DNA of 7,919 nucleotides from Sulfuricella sp. Lineage in GTDB: Bacteria; Pseudomonadota; Gammaproteobacteria; Burkholderiales; Sulfuricellaceae. The stretch covers positions 1 through 7,919 of the forward strand of contig JAUYSN010000207.1 in NCBI GenBank assembly GCA_030696235.1, written 5' to 3'. Positions 1-5,375 of this stretch are shown here, in pieces. Both the position numbers and the translations under genes were made by a program. The notes beneath the pieces were generated by a model that was not told where the DNA came from, did not search any database, and worked only from the letters and a program-made list of their open reading frames with translations. Every line of letters starts with the position of its first letter. Positions within the stretch are counted from its first letter, which is position 1.

Positions 1-44
1 GATGCAGTTGATTGATGATATCGCTTTTACGAATAGTTGCAAAC

Positions 45-74
45 TTAACAGGCCATTCATCTGGAACTTATAGA
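45..74 (+). promoter_or_regulatory. Candidate sigma70-type promoter for glnE
   Basis: A -35-like TTAACA at 45-50 (5 of 6 to TTGACA) is followed after 18 bp by TATAGA at 69-74 (4 of 6 to TATAAT). Transcription would start near 81, giving a leader of about 24 nt before the glnE ATG at 105. The surrounding 1-104 is AT-rich, as expected of a promoter region, but AT-richness also raises the chance of accidental matches. This is inference from consensus only. Confidence 0.33.
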
Positions 75-80
75 TAAGTT
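65..80. promoter_or_regulatory. Perfect 7-bp palindrome, possible operator
   Basis: AACTTAT, a 2-bp centre AG, then ATAAGTT form a perfect inverted repeat of 16 bp. It overlaps the candidate -10 element at 69-74, so a bound dimeric regulator would block transcription of glnE. I do not recognise a known regulator consensus. It is too AT-rich and its loop too small to be a terminator. In AT-rich DNA a chance palindrome of this size is possible. Confidence 0.25.
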
Positions 81-104
81 AACTGACATCTCAATAATAT
101 CAAA

Positions 105-2816
105 ATGGATATTTCCACGCAAAACACCCCCGAGCGGCTAATCGAAAAGGCGCTCCATCTCAGCCGCTACGCCCGGCGCCTGACCGAGAGCGACCCGGCC
201 ACGCTCGACCGGCTGCGCGAGACCCTGTTCATTCCCTGGGATGCGGCGGCGATGCAGGCCGTCCTCGACGGCTGCGCGATCGACGATGAAACCGCTCTGA
301 AGAAAGCCCTGCGCGTTTTGCGCAAGCAGGTGATGCTGCGTCTGATCGTGCGCGACCTCGCCGGACTGGCCGACCTGCGCGAAGTCATGCGCACCGCCAC
401 CCTGCTGGCCGAAGTCACCACCCGCTTCGCCCTCTCCCGGATCGACAGCTGGCTGCGCAGCCAATACGGGCCGCCTGTCGGGGAAGAAAGCGGCACGGAA
501 CAGGACTTGGTGGTGGTCGGCATGGGCAAGCTCGGCGGCGGCGAGCTCAACGTCTCATCGGACATCGACCTGATCTTTGCCTACCCGGAGGAAGGCGAAA
601 CCACCGGGCCGCGCAAAACCAGCAACCATGAATACTTCGCCCTGCTCGGCAAGAAGCTGATCGGCGCACTCAACGAAAACACGGCGGACGGCTTCGTCTT
701 CCGCGTCGACATGCGGCTTCGGCCCTATGGAGATTCCGGGCCGCTGGTCGGCAGCTTTTCCATGCTGGAAAACTACTACCTCACCCAGGGCCGGGAATGG
801 GAACGCTACGCCTGGATCAAGGGGCGGCCTCTCACCGGCAGCCTGTACCAGGAACTGGCCGACATCCTGCGGCCATTCGTGTTCCGCAAATACCTCGATT
901 TCGGCGCCTTTGCCTCGATGCGCGGCCTGCACACCCAGATCCGCCAGGAAGTGAACCGGCGCGACATGCAAGACAACATCAAACTGGGGCCGGGCGGCAT
1001 ACGCGAAATCGAGTTCATTGCCCAGGTGTTCCAGCTCATCCGCGGCGGCAAGGAAACCGACCTGCAGACCCGCTCCACCCTGGTGGCACTCGACCTGATC
1101 GAACAGCGCAAGCTGCTGCCGGCGCAAACCGTGACCGAGCTGCGCAACGCCTACATCTTCCTGCGCAACCTGGAGCACCGCCTGCAATATATGGAGGATG
1201 CCCAGACGCAGACCCTGCCGGCCAATGACGCCGACCGGCAGATCATCGCCGCCGCGATGGGCTACGCCGATTGGCCCGAACTCCTGCACGCACTCGACAG
1301 CCACCGCAGCAAGGTGGAGCGCCATTTCGAGCAAGTCTTTGCTGCGCCGCAAAGCTCGCAAGGCAACCACCCCCTGGCGGCGTTGTGGCAGGGAACCCCG
1401 GCCGAAGAGGAAGCAATCTCACTTCTCGCCGAACAGGGCTACCGCCATCCCGCCGAAGCCTGGCAGCGGCTCAAGCGCACCCGCGAGGGCAGCCGCTACA
1501 ACCAGCTGCCGACCGAGAGCCGCGCCCGCTTCGACGCACTCCTGCCGCCGCTGATCCAGGTGGCCTGCAACTTCTCCAACCCGGACGAAACCCTGGAGCG
1601 CATTCTCCATCTGGTGGAAAACATCAGCCGGCGCGGCACCTACCTCGCCCTGCTGCTGGAATATCCGCAGACCCTCAACCAGGTGGCCAAGCTGTGTAGC
1701 GCCAGCCCCTGGGTATCGGATTACCTCACACAGCACCCGATTTTGCTGGATGAACTGCTCGACACCCGCGAGCTTTACGCCAAGTACGACCGCGAGGCAC
1801 TCCGCAACGAGCTGAAAGGACTGCTGCACGCGGCTGAGGGCGACACCGAGCGACAGATGGACATCATGCGCCACTTCAAGCAGGCACAAACATTCCGCCT
1901 GGTGGCGCAGGATCTGGCCGGAGCCCTGCCGCTGGAAATCCTGTCCGACCAGCTCTCCGACCTGGCCGACATGATCCTGGACGAAACACTGCGCCTCGCC
2001 TGGGCCGGGCTGCGCGTCAAACACCGCGACACGCCGCGCTTCGCCATCATCGCCTACGGCAAGCTGGGCGGCAAGGAACTGGGGTACGCCTCCGACCTCG
2101 ACATCATCTTTCTTTACGACGACGATTCCCCGGACGCCGCCGAGATCTATGCCAAACTGGCGCAGCGCATCAACAGCTGGATCTCCAGCATGACGCCGGC
2201 CGGCATCCTTTACGAAACCGACCTGAGGCTACGTCCCAACGGTGCCAGCGGCTTGCTGGTCAGCTCGATAGAGGCGTTTGAGGGCTACCAGAAAAAACAG
2301 GCCTGGGTGTGGGAGCACCAGGCGCTGACCCGCGCCCGCTTCTGCGCCGGCGACAGCGATGTAGGCCAGGCCTTCGAACGCATCCGTTGCGAAGTGCTGT
2401 GCCAGAAACGCGCCCCCGCCACTCTGAGCGGGGAAGTGCTCGGCATGCGGCAAAAGATGCTCGATGCCCATCCCAACCCCAGCGGCCTATTCGACATCAA
2501 ACCTGACCGCGGCGGCATCATCGACGTCGAATTCATCGTGCAGTACCTGGTGCTGCGCTTTGCCTGCGACCACCGCGAGCTGACCCGCAACGCCGGTAAC
2601 CTCGCGCTACTCCAGCTCGCCGGCGAACTCAAGCTGATCCCCCCGGAACTGGCAAAGCAGGTGCGCGACACTTACCGCGAATACCGCCTGCTCCAGCATC
2701 AGCTGCGGCTACAGGGCGGCGCCCATGCCCGCATCGACCCGGCGCAGATGGAAGAACACGCGGAAGGTGTCAAGCGACTGTGGCAGGCGGTTTTTGAAAC
2801 AGAAAAACTCAGTTAA
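105..2816 (+). CDS. glnE: Bifunctional glutamine synthetase adenylyltransferase/deadenylase
   Basis: GlnE attaches AMP to glutamine synthetase when nitrogen is plentiful and removes it when nitrogen is scarce, under control of PII protein and glutamine. The 903 residues hold the expected duplicated nucleotidyltransferase layout. The N-terminal adenylyl-removing half has GMGKLGGGELN and SSDIDLIF at 139-158, with metal-binding D153 and D155, followed by GPGGIREIEF at 295-304. The C-terminal adenylylating half has AYGKLGGKEL and SDLDIIF at 650-669, with D664 and D666, followed by DRGGIIDVEF at 801-810. Both acidic pairs are intact, so both activities should be present. Length is a little under that of the E. 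coli enzyme (946). The ATG at 105 is the only reasonable start: an in-frame TGA lies at 84-86. There is no clear Shine-Dalgarno sequence before it. The gene probably has its own promoter in the AT-rich leader. Confidence 0.97.
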   Translation: MDISTQNTPERLIEKALHLSRYARRLTESDPATLDRLRETLFIPWDAAAMQAVLDGCAIDDETALKKALRVLRKQVMLRLIVRDLAGLADLREVMRTATLLAEVTTRFALSRIDSWLRSQYGPPVGEESGTEQDLVVVGMGKLGGGELNVSSDIDLIFAYPEEGETTGPRKTSNHEYFALLGKKLIGALNENTADGFVFRVDMRLRPYGDSGPLVGSFSMLENYYLTQGREWERYAWIKGRPLTGSLYQELADILRPFVFRKYLDFGAFASMRGLHTQIRQEVNRRDMQDNIKLGPGGIREIEFIAQVFQLIRGGKETDLQTRSTLVALDLIEQRKLLPAQTVTELRNAYIFLRNLEHRLQYMEDAQTQTLPANDADRQIIAAAMGYADWPELLHALDSHRSKVERHFEQVFAAPQSSQGNHPLAALWQGTPAEEEAISLLAEQGYRHPAEAWQRLKRTREGSRYNQLPTESRARFDALLPPLIQVACNFSNPDETLERILHLVENISRRGTYLALLLEYPQTLNQVAKLCSASPWVSDYLTQHPILLDELLDTRELYAKYDREALRNELKGLLHAAEGDTERQMDIMRHFKQAQTFRLVAQDLAGALPLEILSDQLSDLADMILDETLRLAWAGLRVKHRDTPRFAIIAYGKLGGKELGYASDLDIIFLYDDDSPDAAEIYAKLAQRINSWISSMTPAGILYETDLRLRPNGASGLLVSSIEAFEGYQKKQAWVWEHQALTRARFCAGDSDVGQAFERIRCEVLCQKRAPATLSGEVLGMRQKMLDAHPNPSGLFDIKPDRGGIIDVEFIVQYLVLRFACDHRELTRNAGNLALLQLAGELKLIPPELAKQVRDTYREYRLLQHQLRLQGGAHARIDPAQMEEHAEGVKRLWQAVFETEKLS

Positions 2817-2820
2817 ACAG

Positions 2821-2938
2821 GGATTATCCATTTAGAGCCAAAACACCGCTGTAGGAGCGGTGCCCTCGCCGCGATTTGTGGCTGCATTCGCGCCGGGGGC
2901 GGCGCTCCTACATGCACGAGCGTTCCAATGGACAATCC
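2821..2938. repeat. REP-like inverted hairpin pair within a longer inverted repeat
   Basis: Two hairpins face each other. The first begins GTAG (2851-2854) and has a 6-bp stem, 2857-2862 with 2867-2872, including one G.T pair and a CCCT loop. The second, on the other strand, also begins GTAG (complement of 2908-2911) and has a perfect stem, 2890-2895 with 2900-2905. Together 2850-2873 and 2889-2912 form a long imperfect inverted repeat (20 of 24). An outer arm, GGATTATCCATT at 2821-2832, matches the reverse complement of 2927-2938 at 11 of 12. A GTAG foot before a hairpin is the known signature of REP sequences mobilised by RAYT (REP-associated Y1-type) transposases, and an inverted pair resembles a REPIN. 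No T-run follows, so it is not a standard intrinsic terminator, though it may stabilise the glnE mRNA 3' end. Confidence 0.72.
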
Positions 2939-2946
2939 AGGTTAAG

Positions 2947-2962
2947 CCACAGAGGACGCGGT
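2947..2962 (+). repeat. 16-bp dispersed repeat, copy 1 (CCACAGAGGACGCGGT)
   Basis: This 16-mer matches the reverse complement of 4332-4347 at 14 of 16 positions. The core CAGAGGACGC (2950-2959) is exact in both. Similar CCACAGAGGACGCAGAG-type strings are, from memory, scattered between genes in many proteobacteria. It lies just upstream of the presumed ilvE promoter region. Its role is unknown. Confidence 0.5.
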
Positions 2963-2970
2963 GAAAGCCG

Positions 2971-3033
2971 TTTTTGAATTGAAATGCGTTACAATTAGAC
3001 CATTCTCAATTTTTTGAATTCTGGAGCACAAGC
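2971..3033 (+). promoter_or_regulatory. Probable ilvE promoter region with a 10-bp direct repeat
   Basis: After the GC-rich repeats the sequence turns AT-rich for about 50 bp before ilvE. TACAAT at 2990-2995 is a fair -10 element but has no good -35 at the right distance. TTGAAA at 2979-2984 is a fair -35 (5 of 6) but is followed only by a poor -10 near 3001-3006. TTTTTGAATT occurs exactly twice, at 2971-2980 and 3011-3020, 40 bp apart. GGAG at 3023-3026 is the ribosome binding site, 7 nt before the ilvE ATG. The exact promoter cannot be fixed by eye. Confidence 0.35.
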
Positions 3034-3954
3034 ATGTCTATGTCCGACCGCGACGGCCTGATCTGGTACGACGGCAAGATGGTGAACTGGCGCGACGCCA
3101 CCACCCACGTCCTCACCCACACCCTGCACTACGGCATGGGCGTGTTCGAAGGCGTGCGCGCCTACAAGACCGACAAGGGCACGGCCATCTTCCGGCTCAA
3201 GGGGCATACCGACCGGCTATTCGCCTCGGCACACATCTTCGGCATGAAAATGCCTTTCGATAAAGCCACGCTGATGCAGGCCCAGCTGGACGTGGTACGC
3301 GGCAACAAGCTCGAATCCGGCTACATCCGCCCGATCGTATTTTACGGTTCAGAAGCCATGGGCATCGCGGCAACCACGCTCTCCACCCATATCGCCGTGG
3401 CCGCTTGGTCGTGGGGCACCTATCTCGGCGCAGAAGCGCTGGAGAAAGGCATCCGCGTGAAAACCTCGTCGTTCACCCGCCACCACGTCAACGTCAACAT
3501 GTGCCGCGCCAAGTCGGTATCCACCTACACCAACTCCATCCTCGCCCACCAGGAAGCGGCGCACGACGGCTACGACGAAGCCCTGCTGCTCGACGTGGAC
3601 GGCTATGTGGCGGAAGGCGCAGGCGAAAATCTCTTCATCGTCAAGAACGGCAAACTGTTCACGCCCGACCTGACCTCCTGCCTGGAAGGCATCACCCGCG
3701 CCTCGATCATCGAGCTCGCCGGCGAACTGGGCATCCCGGTGATCGAAAAACGCATCACCCGCGACGAAGTGTATTGCGCCGAGGAAGCCTTCTTCACCGG
3801 CACTGCGGCTGAAGTTACGCCGATCCGCGAACTGGACAATCGCAGCATCGGCGAAGCCAGGCGTGGCCCGGTCACGACCAAATTGCAGGCAATGTTTTTC
3901 GACTGCGTCACCGGCAAGGCAGCCAACCATCAGGATTGGCTGAGCCTGATTTAA
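3034..3954 (+). CDS. ilvE: Branched-chain amino acid aminotransferase
   Basis: IlvE is a cytoplasmic PLP enzyme of fold type IV. It carries out the last step of leucine, isoleucine and valine synthesis, passing an amino group from glutamate to the branched-chain 2-oxo acids. The 306 residues match the usual length. Visible landmarks are THTLHYGMGVFEGVRAY (28-44), the RAKS segment with PLP lysine K160, the GYVAEGAGENLF block (190-201) with E194, and FTGTAAEVTPIREL (254-267) around the cofactor-phosphate site, including T257. The start at 3034 has GGAG 7 nt upstream; a second ATG two codons on (3040) is less well spaced. After K160 the sequence reads SVSTYTNS, where many relatives have a glycine (such as SGYYINS or GGNYLSS), a mild departure near the cofactor. 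The zinc-finger gene follows 10 nt downstream, so the two form an operon. Confidence 0.96.
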   Translation: MSMSDRDGLIWYDGKMVNWRDATTHVLTHTLHYGMGVFEGVRAYKTDKGTAIFRLKGHTDRLFASAHIFGMKMPFDKATLMQAQLDVVRGNKLESGYIRPIVFYGSEAMGIAATTLSTHIAVAAWSWGTYLGAEALEKGIRVKTSSFTRHHVNVNMCRAKSVSTYTNSILAHQEAAHDGYDEALLLDVDGYVAEGAGENLFIVKNGKLFTPDLTSCLEGITRASIIELAGELGIPVIEKRITRDEVYCAEEAFFTGTAAEVTPIRELDNRSIGEARRGPVTTKLQAMFFDCVTGKAANHQDWLSLI

Positions 3955-3958
3955 GGAG
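3953..3958 (+). promoter_or_regulatory. Shine-Dalgarno AAGGAG overlapping the ilvE stop codon
   Basis: AAGGAG uses the last two bases of the ilvE TAA stop (3952-3954) and lies 6 nt before the ATG at 3965. The arrangement points to translational coupling: ribosomes ending on ilvE can restart on the zinc-finger gene. It also fixes the start of that short gene. Confidence 0.85.
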
Positions 3959-3964
3959 CGAGCT

Positions 3965-4162
3965 ATGCAATCCGAATTCAAGGCACGTTATTATGAAGTG
4001 ACAGCAGCCGACCTGCCGCTGCACTGCCCGACACCGGCGATGCAGGCCTGGAGCAGCCACCCGCGGGTGTTCCTGCCGATAGAAAAGACCGGCGAAGCGC
4101 TGTGCCCCTACTGCGGCACGCTGTACAAGTTGAAGGGCGAACTGCCCAAAGGGCATCACTAA
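3965..4162 (+). CDS. Small CHCC-type zinc-finger protein
   Basis: This 65-residue protein looks like the zf-CHCC family, which includes the mitochondrial complex I accessory subunit NDUFS6 and many short bacterial proteins of unassigned role. The four expected zinc ligands are present and in order: C21, H32, C47 and C50, within HCPTP, SSHPRVFLPI and CPYCGTLY. Nearly the whole protein is the domain, with short charged ends and no signal peptide or membrane segment, so it should be cytoplasmic. A strong ribosome binding site overlaps the ilvE stop, so it is made from the ilvE transcript. The bacterial function is unknown to me. The ilvE neighbour does not by itself prove a role in amino acid synthesis. 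The family call is secure because all ligands and the CPYCGT motif are there. Confidence 0.92.
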   Translation: MQSEFKARYYEVTAADLPLHCPTPAMQAWSSHPRVFLPIEKTGEALCPYCGTLYKLKGELPKGHH

Positions 4163-4181
4163 CAACCTGATTTACCGCAAA

Positions 4182-4330
4182 ATGTAGGTTGGGTTAGCGG
4201 CTTTATCGCGTAACCCAACAAACCCAAACATTCACCCAAAGTAGGCGCCTCTAGACAAAACCAACATTTAGAAGGAAGTTGGGGTTTGTTGGGTTACAGC
4301 GCAAGAAACCGCGCCTAACCCAACCTACAT
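4182..4330. repeat. 149-bp head-to-head pair of TAGGTTGGGTTA hairpin repeats
   Basis: ATGTAGGTTGGGTTAG at 4182-4197 is the perfect reverse complement of 4315-4330 (16 bp). TAACCCAACAAACCC at 4211-4225 is the perfect reverse complement of 4282-4296 (15 bp). Each half is itself a hairpin: GTTGGGTTA 4188-4196 pairs with TAACCCAAC 4211-4219, and 4288-4296 pairs with 4316-4324, the latter with an added GCGC/GCGC stem in its loop. So this is two inverted copies of one short repeat, alike in arms and different in loops (14 and 19 nt between stems), around a 56-bp spacer with an AGGCGCCT palindrome (4243-4250). Both copies have GTAG at the hairpin foot, as REP sequences do. No T-run follows and no target-site duplication is evident. 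It fills most of the gap between the zinc-finger gene and waaF. Confidence 0.85.
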
Positions 4331-4331
4331 G

Positions 4332-4347
4332 ACTGCGTCCTCTGCGG
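4332..4347 (-). repeat. 16-bp dispersed repeat, copy 2 (inverted)
   Basis: Read on the minus strand this is CCGCAGAGGACGCAGT, matching 2947-2962 at 14 of 16. It begins 2 bp after the hairpin repeat pair and ends 11 bp before the waaF ATG. Its end contributes to CGGTGA, whose GGTGA (4346-4350) may serve as the waaF ribosome binding site. Confidence 0.5.
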
Positions 4348-4358
4348 TGAAAAGATTC

Positions 4359-5372
4359 ATGCCGAAAATCCTGATCATCGCCCCCTCCTGGGTTGGCGAC
4401 GCCGTGATGGCCCAGCCCCTGCTAAGACGTCTGCGGGAACGATATCCCAAGGCCGTGATCGACGCCTTCGCGCCGGCATGGGTAGCGCCGGTGCTGGAGC
4501 GCATGCCGGAAATCCGGCGCGTCATCATCAATCCGCTGGCCCATGGCGAGTTCAGCCTCAAGCTGCGCTGGAAGCTGGGGCGTGCGCTGCGGCTGGATCA
4601 CTATGACCACGCCATCATCCTGCCCAATTCGCTTAAATCGGCGCTGATTCCTTTCTTTGCGGGCATACCGCTGCGAACCGGCTTCAAAGGCGAGATGCGC
4701 TTCGGCCTGGTCAATGACATGCGACGCCTGGACAAACAGGCGCTGCCCCTGATGGTGGAGCGCTTCGCCGCCTTGGCCGAACACCCCAAGACGCCGCTGC
4801 GCCGCCCGGTGGAAAATCCGCGCCTGACGGCGGATAAAGACCGGGTACAAACCACCCTTGCCAAACTGGGCCTGTCCCCGAAAAAAACGGTGGTCGCGTT
4901 CTGCGTCGGCGCCGAATACGGCCCGGCCAAACGCTGGCCGGCGCCGCATTTCGCCGAGCTGGCGCGGATGCTGGCGGATGCGGGCCATGAAATCTGGCTG
5001 CTGGGCTCGCACAAGGATGCTGAAATCGGCGCAGAAATCGAACGGTCAAGCAATGGGGCAGCCCGCAACCTGTGCGGCCAAACCGACCTCGCCCAGGCCA
5101 TTGACCTGCTTGCCGCCGCGAACCTCGCCGTGGTCAACGACTCCGGCCTGATGCACATTGCCGCCGCACTCGACAAGCCGGTGATCGCGCTGTTCGGCTC
5201 GTCCAGCCCCGGCTTCACCCCACCGCTGTCGGACCAGGCCCGGATCGTCAGCCTGAACCTGCCCTGCAGCCCCTGCTTCAAGCGGGTCTGCCCACTCGGT
5301 CACTTCGACTGCATGATGAAGCTCACACCGCAGCGGGTGTTCGAGGAAGTCGCGGCGGCCTTGCCCGCATAG
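4359..5372 (+). CDS. waaF: LPS heptosyltransferase II
   Basis: WaaF (RfaF) adds the second L-glycero-D-manno-heptose to the LPS inner core, from ADP-heptose, at the inner face of the cytoplasmic membrane. It is a GT-B glycosyltransferase of family GT9. The 337 residues show MPKILIIAPSWVGDAVMAQ at the N-terminus with D14, LPNSLKSALIPFFAGIP (88-104), GAEYGPAKRWP (184-194) with K191, NDSGLMHIAAAL (260-271) and FGSSSPGFTPPL (279-290), all close to E. coli WaaF (348 residues). Near the C-terminus are four cysteines, C303, C306, C311 and C318, which could bind a metal or form disulfides. An ATG at 4329 is in frame, but it is formed by the end of the upstream repeat and would add ten residues (MTASSAVKRF) unlike the family, so I prefer 4359, with GGTGA at 4346-4350. 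The gene ends 3 bp from the oppositely directed hemN. Confidence 0.94.
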   Translation: MPKILIIAPSWVGDAVMAQPLLRRLRERYPKAVIDAFAPAWVAPVLERMPEIRRVIINPLAHGEFSLKLRWKLGRALRLDHYDHAIILPNSLKSALIPFFAGIPLRTGFKGEMRFGLVNDMRRLDKQALPLMVERFAALAEHPKTPLRRPVENPRLTADKDRVQTTLAKLGLSPKKTVVAFCVGAEYGPAKRWPAPHFAELARMLADAGHEIWLLGSHKDAEIGAEIERSSNGAARNLCGQTDLAQAIDLLAAANLAVVNDSGLMHIAAALDKPVIALFGSSSPGFTPPLSDQARIVSLNLPCSPCFKRVCPLGHFDCMMKLTPQRVFEEVAAALPA

Positions 5373-5375
5373 AAA

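Noticed and set aside
555..1370. 271-codon open frame on the minus strand inside glnE
   Set aside because: It is antisense to intact, well-conserved GlnE. The composition is that of a shadow frame and I recognise no domain.
2850..2912. Intrinsic terminator for glnE
   Set aside because: The stem is strong but no run of T follows on either strand, and GTAG feet with two facing hairpins fit a REP pair better.
4182..4330. CRISPR array or integron attC site
   Set aside because: There are only two copies, in inverted orientation with unlike loops, and no direct-repeat array. The arms lack attC core sites and no integrase or cas gene is near.
4329..4358. Earlier waaF start at 4329
   Set aside because: It falls on the end of a dispersed repeat, has no ribosome binding site, and adds ten residues absent from the family pattern MKILxIxPSWVGD.
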